Below, piece by piece: positions 12,147 to 24,400 of a stretch of 64,000 bases of DNA. The notes beneath the pieces were generated by a model. It did no database searches. It had not been told where the DNA came from and saw nothing but the letters and a program-made list of their open reading frames with translations. Each line of letters starts with the position of its first letter. The first letter of the stretch is position 1. Both the position numbers and the translations under genes were made by a program. This DNA is from Bugula neritina (Eukaryota > Bryozoa > Gymnolaemata > Cheilostomatida > Bugulidae): NCBI GenBank assembly GCA_964035545.1, contig OZ037765.1, positions 21,522,495 to 21,586,494 of the forward strand, written 5' to 3'.

Positions 12147-12981
12147 TTTCACTTAATTGCTATTTGGAATGAACATTTAAAGCGAAACTAATACGATAGA
12201 AAGCATGTGATGGTCTTTGATGAGTTTCTTATCAAAGTTATATCAACATGAGAAAGAACAACTGGTTTATAATTTTAATAGAAGGTTTTTATTCTACCAA
12301 CAAGAGGACATCATTTTTCAATGAAATATAAAAATAAAAGCTTGAAATTGAGTTTATAAATAGACATTATATAGCATGATAATAACTGTTACATGCATAT
12401 TATTATACAACAAGACATTATGAACAGTACTGCAACAAGAGATTTTTATCATATAATATTTACATTATTATGTTACTACGTGTAACATTAGAAGAGATGA
12501 CAAATTAACAACAATTATCATATTATATGTAAACTAAAAAAATAGTTCAACACAAATAAATTAAACAATTTACAAGACATTCAATATTTTAAAATTTCAA
12601 TCTTGAACCAGCGGAACGCTCAGTAATCTGGGAGACATGAAGGCAGCTGCTGCTGGAAACTGATTTCTTCATTTTTTCTAAAGGTAAAAAATAATTGTAA
12701 AGTAAAAAGTAACGTAGACTATTCATACAGAAAAAAAAACAAATAGCTTTTTCTTTCACAAAATCCTAGCACAGTGCATGTTATGCGTGTTGAGTGCACA
12801 TGTCAAAAAATAGATGCAACTTGCAATGCAACAAACATAGAAGAGTATATATTTATGGAACTCTTAACTACACACTTACATTAATCAAACTCTTAACTAC
12901 ACACTTACATTAATCATTTTAACATTTTGTAAAGTATGTACTTCAAATAATACTAAAAGAATAACGAATTAAACACAGAAT
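12147..12981. other. Gap between meteorin-like copy 2 and CDK10, with a possible alternative CDK10 last exon
   Basis: Mostly AT-rich. On the reverse strand an acceptor (CCTTTAG, AG at 12678-12679) opens a small serine-rich frame that stops at 12589; it would join in frame to the CDK10 exon ending at 13234. It could be an alternative last exon or 3' untranslated exon of CDK10. Transcript evidence is lacking. A 29-bp tandem duplication lies at 12859-12916. Confidence 0.3.
12859..12916. repeat. Perfect 29-bp direct duplication
   Basis: AACTCTTAACTACACACTTA... occurs twice without mismatch and without a spacer (12859-12887, 12888-12916), 66 bases past the CDK10 stop. Confidence 0.95.
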
Positions 12982-15181
12982 TCACAATTCTGGAACAATA
13001 TACTCATCATATTTTCTTACAAATGAATCCAATTTTTGTCTTTTGGATGATGACAATTCTCGATCTTGATGAGCTACAGGTCGTTTCTTATTTCGATGTT
13101 CCGGAAAAGACGGCATTAGCTCAGGCAAACAAGCTGATAAAATATAAGCAAGTTTTGAGTATATAATCTAAACAGCAAGGAACTGTACCTTACAAATGTG
13201 CAGCATTATACAATTCATATAGAATATACATACGCAGTGGGCCTTCTTTAAAGTATGAACTCTCAAGACAATCAGCAGCTGTAGCTCTTTTAACAGGATT
13301 GTATGTAAAAAGAAAATTTAGCAAACGAATGCAGGAGTCGCTGGCCCATGGAAATGTCTGTTTTAAATTATTATACCTACAAAAGACATGAAGAAAATAT
13401 TCATCGCAGGTAAATTTGACAAGTCACAGTTTAGCAACAGCCAGATTGGTTTCTAGCCAATTATTTTAGTGAATGTTACGTCTCGCATAGTGGAATGAGC
13501 ACAGCATATAAAAATGAACAATTTGAAAATGAATGCTAACATGTTACAGATTCCACTCAACTCACGGTTGTTTTTTCAAGGAGTAGTTTTTCATTCCAGG
13601 AAGGTCTTCAAATCCCTGCAATTATTATTAAAAGCAACTTGGTATGTCCGTGAGCAAAGCATTCAAGACAAATCTTGCGTTGAATAGGTCACTTAGCAAG
13701 TCCTAACTGCAGGTGTACACCAAATCGGTAGTGAATATTAGCACACCAAATTATTATTTGTAATGCAGATATTATGGGAGTCTACAATCTCTTAGCTATA
13801 CAGATATGATTGATGAAGAGAGTTGGTGCTAGAAGTGCAGACTGAGTAGTCAGCTAAAATCAAGCCATCTTAAAACTTGGTTAAACTATTTTTTTCATAA
13901 GTTAATAATAATTCATTATGATAACTTGCAACTCAATTATATATAAATTAAAATAGCTATACTTATAAGGTTAGTAAAAATAACTTCTATGAGCCACCAA
14001 TTTGATGCCAAATTATTTTATTGTAAAGATAAAAAATTGAAGTTGCCAGTTTGTTTATTTAAATTACTAGTCGTTAAATTGAGCATGCGAGTTGTTGATA
14101 AGTTACTAGGTTGTCTGAACGAGTACAAAAAAATTATGCAAGAATCGAGCTCTGCATTGAAAAATGTTTTTCCATGTTTGCATGCATACAATGGTCACTG
14201 GTATTTCATTCGTATAATTCGAAAAGCACATAACCAATACACTAGTAAAAGACTCACTGGCCAAATAGAGTTGGTGGGAGACCCAAACATATCTACTATG
14301 AGGTCTATTTGGTGGAGCTCTGATTTACCAGGCAGTAATGGACGGTTGAGTAGTAATTCAGCAAGTATACACCCAGCAGACCTAAAATGTGAACAGAATG
14401 TACCAGTTCTGTTTAAATAATATACCCTCAGTCTAAATTAGAAGCTACCCAAGTCTACTTTGTTATGCTACTAAAGCAAGGCACAGCAAAATAATTTTCT
14501 TCTGTGTAATTTTATATAACTCTACTAACTTTGGAAGCCGACATATATTATTGCACTATTTCTGATTATTATACAATGTAAATGTTACAGAACTCTTTAC
14601 CAAAATACTTATAAGTAAAAAATAATTAATTTCCATTTAAACAAAAAATTAAAAAAATAGTTGTCTAAAAATTATTTTGTGTATCTAAGAAGCCTGAGTA
14701 AAGCTCTGGCCACACGATCGTGAGAATGACACGAAACTCGTGTGACGATTATTCGTGAGTTATCTTTTCGTATTGACCAGCCACATGATCGTTTAAACGA
14801 AAAGCCATTATGCCGAGATTGGTACTACAAGTTTATATAAGTTATAAAGGAAAAATTTTGCCATTTTTGTTATTTTTTTGGTATTTTATGTGTACATTTT
14901 TTTAGTTTTGTTTATTGGTAAAGTTTTTAAAAACATTTTATATATATATAAAATTAAAAAAAATTAAAACTCACTCATGCACGTAAATACAAAGCTATAA
15001 AGTTTAAGCTTCGCTGTGATTACCATGTGAATATGAATTGAATAATGCTTGCAATAGCTATTTTACGCAAAATACTTTACAGTTGCTATAAATGTAAGAC
15101 TAGTAAATTGGATGCAAATAGGCATAGTAATACTACTTAATTTATGCTATTTTTGAAATTTGTAGTAATTATTTGGCGTGC

Positions 15182-15257
<76 letters not shown>

Positions 15258-18153
15258 CTTAATATATACCACTTTGATGGCAACAAGTCATTTTTATTAG
15301 TCCGTGAATGAGTCTTGCGCGAGATACAAGCAGCAGAACATTGCCAAATAGAGAAACTTAGTAGAAATGAAATAATCACTGTTGCTAAAATTCTATTGAC
15401 CAATCAAATGGTACTTATCGTCGATTGTGATTTTTCGTCCATCGTCATCGTTGTGCACACCCAACGATGACGATTTCGTTTGAATTCCCTCAAATTTTCT
15501 CGTACGAATGTTTTTTCGTGTCAAATAGACGATTTCGTGTGATTCTCACGATCGTGTGGCCAGGGCTTTATCAACAGCCAGCTAACGGAGAGTTTTCAAT
15601 AAAACTGACATAACAAAAATGTTCACAGCAAGGGAACTGATTATGAAAGGGCAATAGCAAACATTACGATAATAGATTAATTCTTACCACATATCAATAG
15701 ATGTAGACTGTTCTCTTTGTCCAAACAACAGCTCTGGGGCTCTATACCTAAAACAAGTAAACTGATAAATATTGTGGACATGTTGAAACAGTTTTTAAGC
15801 ACATGTGTCTTATAACAAGTAAATCAAACAAAGCAAACAACTAGAGCTTTAAAATAGCTTGGAATGAAATACCATAAATTACATTAAATAAATTTGTTCT
15901 TGAAAGGACATCATTGCATTATAATAACCCAGAGTTGACAATATTGAGTTTGTGCCATGCATTGCCTCAAACCCTCTCACTTTCCCTCTCAGCATTTTCA
16001 ATTATTCAGTCTAAATAGTGCAATTTCGAAAGCAATCTATTTTATATATATAATACTATACTACATTTTCACCCAGTTTCATACTGATAATGGTACATGT
16101 CGCATACAAGATAAAAAATAGATAATGACATGAGTAAAACAGGTTTTTGCTACAACTTGAAAAAGTAAACACAAAGTGAACTACACTCACCATAACGTCA
16201 CAACTACTGGTGTCATAGGCTTTGGGGGCATCTCAATCTTCCTAGCCAGCCCGAAATCAGCTTCAACAAAACAAAATTATATATACATTTACATATTTCA
16301 CCGATAGTACCTATAAATGAATAATTAAACATTTACCAATACAGTACAAAAATTAAACATAAATATCTACGACAAGCTGATTTTATATAAGCTATTAGAT
16401 CACACATATGAGTTGTATCCTCATACAAAATTGCAGCCTTAAAAAAATCACTCGTTAGCTACAATGAAATTTATTACTCCATCTTCTAAAGTTACAATGT
16501 TCAGTTTTTAAATTGAAAAACTCATTTATAAGATCATTTTAAATTCAATGCATAAATATAATATATATTAACATACCTAACTTAACATCTCCCCTGAAAT
16601 CCATCAATAAGTTAGATACTTTTAGGTCTCGGTGGACTATAAAATTCTCATGTAAATACTTTAATCCAGAAAATACTTGAAGCATAATGCATTTAACTTG
16701 TGACTCCGTGAAAGGCTTCTGCATATTATCCAAGAGGTTCGCAATATCTTGTTCACAGTATTCCATTATGAGAAATAAACTAAAATTAAAAAGTTAATTT
16801 CAAACTAGCATAGTACAAAAAAGAACAGGCTACACAAAATATTTAGCAGGTAAGAAAGTCAGGAAAAGGAGTTACAACCATGATTATTTAGTTTAATAAA
16901 AAACCGTAGCTGCTCACACATAACTGCCAGAAACTGCCAGTGAAGGTGATCATGCACAAGTCTGCAGAAGATTGTGTATTGACGTTAACAACCAAGTGAG
17001 GTGAAGACTTCTAGAAATACTGATCAGCTAGCTATCATTAAACAGACCCACCTGTCTAGTGACTTCCCAACGGCTACACCTCTAAGGTCAACTACATTCC
17101 TATGGTTTAACTTGAGCAGCAGGGTAATCTCTCTTAACGCACTGATTGGAAAACCAGACTTTTTAAATTCATCATACATTCGAACTTTTTTTAATGCCAC
17201 AATCTCATCAGATCTTGTATCTCTAGCTCTATCTAGTTATAATAACATTATTGGACCCAATTAACATCAACTTTAATGCTGCAGAGTTGTCAACTGATAA
17301 GTTTAAGTAAGACTTAACATTCAACAGTCTGTTAAGTGCTAACAGCAGGTAGCAAGCAGCAACCAGTTGAATGAAATGAAGATGAATTAGAGAGTGAGGG
17401 CAACAACATAACTATTCTATTCCCATACTCCATATATCCTTTGAAAACATTAGAGAATGTGACACAACAAATCTGTAGTATTGACTCAGGTTGAAGCTGG
17501 ATTGACACTTGACATATACCTGATTGCAAGTATTCAGCAATAATTCGAGTAAACAAACTCTTTGTTTTAAAGAGTGAAGAAAATACTAAATTACTTACAT
17601 ACAATTCCATATGTGCCTTCACCAATTCGATTGAGTTTTTCAAAATCAGCTACTGATCTGCAGTTTCCTAGCTAAATTAAAATTGCAGCATTAATTACAT
17701 TAGCACAACAAAACACATCACAATGCATGCATTCTTATTATTTTGATGACGAGAAAGCATACTGTATATTTACATGTAGGGGCAATCCCAATTAAATTTA
17801 GCCTCAATAAATATGTGAGAGAATGGGTAAATAAGTTGAAAAATACCAAGTTTTAGACAAAAATAAGTTATATCCTAAGAAGGTTTGTATGTGCACCCTA
17901 AAAACCCATAGAAAATGGTAAAACTTAGGCTATTGAAATTTATCTGCTACTAGAGGTAAATGGAAATAGTATTCATATTAAAACAACCATCAGCAAACTG
18001 TTCATGACTCCCAAAACATCTCCAGTTTTTCTCTAGAATTATCTTATTAACAACTCTTACCTGGTCACTGACAAGGAATGATTGTGGTTCAAGTGTTTTG
18101 AGTGAGATGTAAGTATATGACTTGGAGCCATCACTTGACTCCATATTTGCCAT
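12982..18153 (-). CDS. CDK10: Cyclin-dependent kinase 10 (10 exons)
   Basis: CDK10 is a nuclear Ser/Thr kinase that pairs with cyclin M and acts in transcription and ciliogenesis control. Exons in order: 18061-18153, 17599-17671, 17052-17232, 16577-16779, 16191-16260, 15688-15747, 14258-14381, 13566-13615, 13234-13376, 12982-13133 (1149 nt, 382 aa; human 360). Every junction keeps frame. Motifs: [12 protein letters not shown] (Gly-rich loop), [11 protein letters not shown] (catalytic Lys), the C-helix motif PISALRE (human PISSLRE, the kinase's old name), [19 protein letters not shown] catalytic loop, ADFGLAR, VTLWYRAPELL, the CDK insert, [14 protein letters not shown], and a basic tail with [14 protein letters not shown]. 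Either of two close ATGs (18153, 18144) could start it. The segment before PISALRE ([10 protein letters not shown]) departs from the human MDKEKDGI. A MITE sits in the intron between exons 6 and 7. Confidence 0.96.
14699..15570. mobile_element. Non-autonomous DNA transposon (MITE) with about 38-bp terminal inverted repeats
   Basis: The left end AAAGCTCTGGCCACACGATC... (from 14701) and the right end read in reverse (from 15568) match over about 38 positions with two visible differences. The element is flanked by TA on each side, compatible with a TA target duplication. Its 872 bases carry no transposase frame, only AT-rich filler and a 70-base (TA)n run. It sits in the CDK10 intron between the exons at 14258-14381 and 15688-15747. 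The family cannot be assigned by eye. Confidence 0.85.
15184..15255. repeat. (TA)n microsatellite inside the MITE
   Basis: About 36 uninterrupted TA units. The reading frame across it would give an artificial Tyr-Ile repeat. Confidence 0.97.
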
Positions 18154-18329
18154 AAAGATAATGTAGATGTTTGACCACTTAAGGCTCAGGCAACACAATC
18201 GAGTTTGACATTGATCTAAAGCAAATTATTAGAGAGGAATATGATAATTACAATTATGAAACAAGTGCTACTTATAAAAAGTAAATTTTCATGTAGTTTC
18301 CGTATCACAATTTTAAATAATGTTAAAGA

Positions 18330-18480
18330 GTTATTCTCCCGACATGCCAAGACAAAGCAAGAATGTCTTGCCAAGATTCAAACCCAATACCTAGCATGTA
18401 TGGGAATTGCTAAATATAGCAAAAATCTTGGGGTCACATGAGTGCAATCCTAACCGCTGCCAAAACTCCATACCCCCCCT
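18330..18480 (-). mobile_element. tRNA-derived SINE-like fragment
   Basis: Reverse strand shows a box-A-like TGGCAGCGGTTAGG and, about 80 bases on, a box-B-like GGTTTGAATCTTGGCAAGAC (consensus GGTTCGANYCC). The spacing is longer than in a true tRNA, as seen in decayed SINEs. Confidence 0.45.
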
Positions 18481-18635
18481 CCCCGGTTATGTGCTGCATC
18501 TAGCAATTTTTTGTATATGCGCCTACTGAAATATAACTCTATATTTCAATATAAATTATATTGAAATATATATTATGGGGAAATATAACTCCATTGAAAT
18601 ATAAGTAATAATATAATATAACTATATAGTTTTAA

Positions 18636-18692
18636 TTCAGTGTATACTAGGTTAGCACTCTAACAACTTGACCACTGCTGCCCCCTAATTTA
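18636..18692 (-). mobile_element. Second SINE-like box-A fragment
   Basis: Reverse strand GGGGGCAGCAGTGGTCAAGT followed by TGTTAGAGTGCTAACCT resembles the box-A end of a tRNA-derived SINE. A matching box B was not found, so this is only the head of a copy. Confidence 0.4.
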
Positions 18693-19049
18693 CCATTTAA
18701 GTATTTAGTATACTACTCCAAATTGAAATTTGAATATAAATTTAATTACTAATTAGACTATTAGACTTAGAGTAAATTGAATTTAAAATTCTGAAACTTC
18801 AGAATCGAAATAACAATTTTAATTTGATATTTCAAATTATATCAATTATATTTATACTATATTATGACAAACATGATTTTGTTAATAAATTCATTGATAT
18901 TACTAAAGCTATTACTTATAATACGATTAATACCTTTTATTATTTATCACAACTGCAATAAAAAATTGTGATAAAAAAGGAGTTGTCCAATACAGATAGC
19001 TCATTTGAAGAGTTGTTTGCCCAATAAATTTTGGGCGTAATAATAGACA

Positions 19050-19060
19050 GCGCCCTCTAG
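19050..19060 (-). promoter_or_regulatory. CTCF-core-like motif
   Basis: Reverse strand CTAGAGGGCGC, identical to an 11-mer at 55340-55350. It fits the core of the bilaterian CTCF consensus (AGRKGGCRS). Binding is unproven. Confidence 0.35.
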
Positions 19061-19489
19061 CACATATTAAAAGACAAAACGTAGCACTAGCTTACTAATC
19101 AAGCCATATCTAAAATTTTATTCGGCCATTGGGGAAAGACGTGAAGCTCAATTAAACCTATGTTCAAAGGTAATTTATGCTATATTATTATATGTATAAT
19201 ATTTTTTAAGTGCTTACCTGTTAACTAACGGTAACTGCTACCTTTCAGCATGACTGAGCTCCACATGCGATGTTTTCTTTTACAAAATGGCTAGGGCGCA
19301 AGCTCCGGCGCAGACGCACAGCTTCTTGTTAATTAATTTGAATGATAGAAGTGGTGGTTTCGTTTCCCTTCACCTAAAAATTAACGTTTATCTGCGTTGG
19401 TAACCATCGTGCATAATTATACTATTAGCAGTTATTACTTTGTTATTTTATTTTAAATTATCATATGATGATGCTACCCGATTTTTCAG

Positions 19490-20100
19490 TTTTATAATCA
19501 TAATGACTTAATCTTATCAGTATCACGTATCGGTATGACTATCACTATGACTATGAGTATGACTATCCACACGAGTCTATGACATTGACATTCACATTGT
19601 GATTCAGATTGACTATCAGTATCACACTCACAGATTACTGTAAGTGTAACACTAACTGTCTAAGTCTATGACTCTATCACCATCACTATGACTGTAAAGT
19701 GTAAGTGTAAGTCATAGTATGAGATTGGGTATCAGTATGACTATGAGTATGATTATCGCTGACTATCACAATGACGCTGACTGTATGAGTATTACTATCT
19801 GTGTAACTGTATGAGTAACAGTAACTGTAAGGGTAGCACTTACAGCAACAAGCACACATGGTTATGGTAATACCAATAGTATCAGACATAGGCTATAACT
19901 AATACTTATACTATATAGTAGTAAGATATACTTATAGTTATAGTATAGTATACTTTACTAATACTATAAGTATAACATAAGACTGTAAGTGTAAGTTTAA
20001 GATAAGTTTAACATCAAGTATTAACATTGGCATTAGTATTACTATTAGTATTGCTATTAGATTTTTTTTAGTATTAGTATAACTTGAAATTTTTAGACTA
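19490..20100. repeat. Degenerate simple-sequence array
   Basis: About 600 bases of imperfect TATGACTATGAGTATGACTA, then AGTATTACTATTAGTATTGC units. The period drifts around 6-12 bases. Open frames inside it give low-complexity Tyr/Ser/Thr peptides and are not genes. Confidence 0.8.
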
Positions 20101-20385
20101 ATTCCTTATCTAATTTATAACATTAATTTTTACTATAATTATCTAAATAGTGTCTCCATTAGTATTATTTACTATAATAACCATAGTGTGTATTATTTAA
20201 TATGATTATAGTGATAATAGTTATTATATAAATATAATTAGTCTGATGGCTTAAAGTTGGATGTTGTCTAGTTAACATACAATAAATACATCGTATAAGG
20301 TATTATTATCATTATGCTTATGGTTATCCACACTGATAAATATTACAATTGGGTTATCACCAGTGTTAGCCTATATGTTACAACA

Positions 20386-20404
20386 ATGGATGTAATAAAG
20401 AAAG
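20386..20404 (+). other. NRF1: Candidate first coding exon of NRF1
   Basis: ATGGATGTAATAAAGAAAG followed by a GTACGG donor would join in frame to the acceptor at 21090 (TTTCTACAG), adding 13 residues ahead of the ATG at 21111. The acceptor shows that some upstream exon exists; whether this is it needs a transcript. Confidence 0.35.
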
Positions 20405-21110
20405 GTACGGTTTTCTCAAGTGATAATATTTACATCGGTCATACTTTCAATCGCAACATGCAAGTGAGTTATTGATCAATCTCTTTATTTCATTGCGTCT
20501 ATTTTGAATTTCAATTTTGCAAACGTCAATCGCAATCAATGAGTATCAGGTTTAAGAAATGATTTTTTGTCAACTTGAAACATAGCAATTGTGACATTTT
20601 TGACTGTTGTTAACTAAATATTTATGACATTCTATACTACTTTGTGTAATGGTGAGAATCATTGCCAGTTATGATGAATTGTTTTGCTCTTATAAATTAC
20701 TTATCAATGCATGATATTGATGAGTTTTTGGAGTTATCCTTCGACATTATTTTAGGATGCAGGCTGATAGTGAGATTGCATTGGTGGGAGGAAATGCTAC
20801 TCAAAATGTGTATATTAGTAAAGGTCAGTTGCAAAATCATACCTGAGTTTATGGTTCTGTGCTTGTGATGTGAGGTGCAAAACCCATGTTTATCCTTTGG
20901 AAATGGCTTATGATTTTTTCAGTGGAATGTCTACTATTGAATTAAGTTTAGTCTTGTTTTAACTTGCTTTACAACTGCATCTAAGTTTGTAAAGATTGTT
21001 TTAAGTAAATTTACCTGCAGTTATTTAAATCTCATCTATTGTATTTACTTTTCACTAGCGTGTATTCCTTCTGTTGGTGTATTTCTACAGTTGGTGGAAT
21101 ACCAGATACC

Positions 21111-24104
21111 ATGATACAGACAGAGGAGCCAATGACAGATGACCCCAGCTCTCCAGAGAGTAGTTTTGATGCTACAGATCTTATGCAACATGTTCACGGG
21201 GATGGAATCTCAGCCCGTACGCTCTCAGATAGACTCTCCCACTCTGGTAAGTCATGGTGGTCTCTCATGGCTGTGTACAATGTGGCTATAGCCTGTGAGC
21301 TAATGGTTTATGCTGCTTTACTTAGGTCCTGCTGGAGTGGCGGCTGCAGCGGCTATCACCTCTTTTAAAAAAACTCGTAAGCCTCACGCTTTTGAAACAA
21401 ACCCAGCTATAAGAAAGAGACAGCAGACAAGATTGTTGCGCAAGATCAGAGCATGTATTGAAGAGTACACAGTGAGAGTCGGCCAACAGGCTGCATTCCT
21501 TGCCGTAACTCCCCATAAAGGGAGAGATAGTAATCAAGGATATAAAGTCTTTGGATCTCAACCATTAGAGAATGTTGTAAGTATTAACAATCTCCTTGTG
21601 AAGCTGCTAAAGCCTGGATGATATCTTGTCTATTCTAATGAATCCCATTTTATTCTGTCGGACTTTGATGCTCACCAACTCAACAGCTTGAATAGTCTGT
21701 AACAAATGAGCTTTCTTATCGAAGTTATCACCCTCCGCTCAATTTTTCTTTATAATTATATCGTGTTACCAGCTTAGAGCATGTCGGAATGTTGTGATGC
21801 AAGAATTAGAGACCACTCTGGCTAGCCAGGCTCCGGCACCAGCAGAAAACTCTCACCTGTTTGAGCTGCCGCAGCTACTCATGGATGGAATGCCCACACC
21901 TTTAGAGAAAATGACTCAGGTTTGCTTTCAGTGCGGCTATAATTGGTTACTTTTGTATGTTTTTCAACAATACCTCAGGGAGTTGTCTTCTTTGTTAGTG
22001 CCAGGAGTACAAGGCAGCAATAAAATTGATATATAAGATAGAAATAATGTTTTAATTATCTCAAAAGCTTATTGTTTATAATGAACACAGTTGCACAAGA
22101 CGAGTTGTGTTTTTATGTTCCTTTTATTGAGTTAAAAGTGTCCTCCATCCGAGCTACATGTAAGGTGTTCACATGAAAGATAGTTTCGGTATATTTTTAT
22201 GAATAAATCTTTTCAAAGTTAGTAATTTTATAGGAAATTTGGTTGTAATAGTTATGACTTAAATTTCTATTTTTATGTCTTTTCACAATCTCTATACAAG
22301 AGTGGGAAAATTGAAATGCCAAAGCTTCTCATTTTGAAGTGTTTTACATAATTGTTTTCTGACGTTGAAGTGCTTGTGTTTAAATATAATGCAAATAGAT
22401 ATAGATGCATTTGATTGTTTGATTGTTTTTGAAGTCGGTGACTGACATGGGTTGTATCTAGTAGATATGAATGTACAATAATAAGATGATTCTCTCTCTC
22501 TGCGTAGGCTCACCTGCGTGCCTTCATACCCGAGATGTTGAAGTATTCTACTGGAAGAAGTAAACCTGGCTGGGGAAAGCAAGAGTTCCGACCAACATGG
22601 TGGCCCAGTGATGTGCCGTGGGAGAATATTAGGTGTGATGTGAGGTCAGAGATGCAGAAGAAGCAGGTGAGATGTGCACTGGTGTTGGGTGTTGATATCT
22701 ACACTTCCTGTACTGTTGATGGATTTCACATAAATACTGTGTTGTTTAGATGTCTTGGACGACAGCGTTGAGAGCTATTATTAGAAACTGTTACAAACAT
22801 CATGGCCGAGAAGATTTGCTGCCAATGCTGGATGACGTGACGACTACAGTACCCTCCCCTTATGTCATGCAGACTATCAATAACCCTGATGGCACCCTGG
22901 CTCTTATTCAGATAGATACGTCTGGTTCCCAACTCGCTGAAAACAGTGAGATTATAACATTAGGTGATGGTACACAGGCAGCTGTTGTGCGCGCAGTAAG
23001 TTGTTTTCTATATGATGCACGTGTCTATGTTTATTGCACATGCTCTTTAACATAAATTGACGAACTGAATTAATATCTGATGTTATAACCTTGAGAAGAT
23101 AACTCTAAAATGATGCACCATGTCTTGTAGAACTCATCCACCACCTTGTACTTTTTGCATTTAAGAAATTTGATATTTGTTGAACTTGCATAGCACAACG
23201 TTTTGTGCCGGACAATAAATCCTTTGATATAAAAAGTGTAAAATTGTGCTATGTATGTATTATAAAAAAACTAAATTTTAGTTTTGTGGATATTTTAATG
23301 GCATAAATTCCATAAATAAGAATCAATTTTTAGTGACCAGGCACTAGCTCTCAAGCTTTCGACCGATATGAAAAAGTAGCAAGTTGCAGAAAGCATTTAA
23401 CTGCCATACAGTGATGTCTATAGTGCCTTGCATAACCTTTGTCACTTGTAGCTACCATGTGATGATCTAGAGGAAATACACGGTCAACATATAGACGGTA
23501 CGGTAACTGAGGCTACACTTTCAGCTGATGGAACAATAACTCTGCCAGATGGCAGCACCATTTCTCATTCTGATGGTTAGTTTGTATTGGATTAGTGAGA
23601 CTGGAGATTTATTGTATACTCTTGGGCTTATAAATTGTAAGAGTGGGTCAATAGGTCAACTGTCCTATATATCCATAGCAGCCTGTTTTTTTTAGAAATT
23701 ATCCACTGACCACGTCATTAGACTGCTTTGCTGTAATTTATGGATTTCAATGGTTATTGCTCGATCCAAATTTGAACTTTTTAAACTCTTTAAACAACTT
23801 GTGTGAAATTATAAGTCAACTTCATGTTAGTCTAGACATGTTCTGGTGTATTGTACATTATTTGATCTTTTTAAGGAATAAAATTATACTCTTATTGGCC
23901 TTTACAGAAATACAAGTTGCTAAGGTTCATTTATGATGATGTAAAAATATTGCAGGTATGGTGCAGTTGCCAGTATCCATGTACAGCGGCACCATAATGG
24001 TTGGGAATATTGATCATGAGGCCAACTCCATCACCATGTCACAGCCAAAATCTGAATCTAACCACATACCACCACCTTCAACACATACTGTAGAAATATC
24101 GTAA
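21111..24104 (+). CDS. NRF1: Nuclear respiratory factor 1 (NRF1) transcription factor
   Basis: NRF1 binds GC-rich palindromes in promoters of mitochondrial and growth genes as a dimer. Exons: 21091-21246 (ATG at 21111), 21326-21576, 21773-21919, 22508-22666, 22750-22995, 23452-23575, 23956-24104 (1212 nt, 403 aa; human 503). All junctions keep frame. Landmarks: acidic PMTDDPSSPESSFDATDL; GPAGVAAAAAITSFKK; the DNA-binding/dimer domain with KPHAFETNPAIRKRQQTRLL, VGQQAAFLAVTP, YKVFGSQPLENV, FIPEMLKYSTGRSKPGWGKQ, RPTWWPSDVPWENI, MSWTTALRAI and NCYKHHGREDLL; then INNPDGTLALIQI and, at the end, VQLPVSMYSGT (human VQIPVSMYQT). The activation region between these last two is shorter than in vertebrates. 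A further upstream coding exon (20386-20404) is possible. Confidence 0.96.
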
Positions 24105-24359
24105 TGTTGTGTGATATATGCCTTCTATTTGAAATGACGGATTGTTAGCTATATTATACTACCACCTAGGTTTGAGTCACAACTTACAGTGACTTCCCTA
24201 AATACTGTTGGGATAATCTGATCAGATGTATTTTTGCACTTATAATGATATTTAAATATTTGTAAATATGTTTGTATATAATTGTAATATAAGGTTTTTT
24301 TGACATTGTTTGTATATTTTTTGTTCAGCTTTAAAGTTTGATTGAATTCTTGACTCAAT

Positions 24360-24365
24360 AATAAA
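24360..24365 (+). terminator. NRF1 poly(A) signal
   Basis: AATAAA 256 bases after the NRF1 stop codon. Confidence 0.6.
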
Positions 24366-24394
24366 CTGTTATAAATTTTCAAAGCTAAACACAT

Positions 24395-24400
24395 TTTATT
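24395..24400 (-). terminator. DNAH7 candidate poly(A) signal
   Basis: Reverse-strand AATAAA 361 bases after the DNAH7 stop. It lies only about 30 bases from the NRF1 signal on the other strand, so the two 3' untranslated regions would abut or overlap. Confidence 0.5.

Larger units (their letters stand above)
18154..20385. other. Divergent CDK10/NRF1 intergenic region
   Basis: No protein-coding gene. It contains tRNA-related SINE-like fragments (18330-18690), a CTAGAGGGCGC motif (19050-19060), a mixed-composition patch at about 19240-19330 (AAAATGGCTAGGGCGCAAGC) that could be a promoter, and degenerate tetra- to hexanucleotide arrays (19490-20100). CDK10 is transcribed leftward and NRF1 rightward from here. 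Confidence 0.5.

Noticed and set aside
13989-14420. 143-codon open frame on the + strand
   Set aside because: It is the opposite strand of the CDK10 exon at 14258-14381 plus AT-rich intron; the reverse strand carries the conserved CDK insert with matching splice sites.
15137-15403. Reverse-strand frame with a long Tyr-Ile repeat
   Set aside because: Translation of the (TA)n microsatellite inside the MITE; not a gene.
17001-17264. 87-codon + strand open frame
   Set aside because: Antisense of CDK10 exon 17052-17232, which encodes the PISALRE region.
19686-19889. Reverse-strand frame rich in Tyr, Ser and Thr
   Set aside because: Low-complexity translation of the degenerate simple-repeat array.
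20662-20868. 68-codon + strand frame upstream of NRF1
   Set aside because: No splice-compatible join to the NRF1 exons and no recognisable motif.
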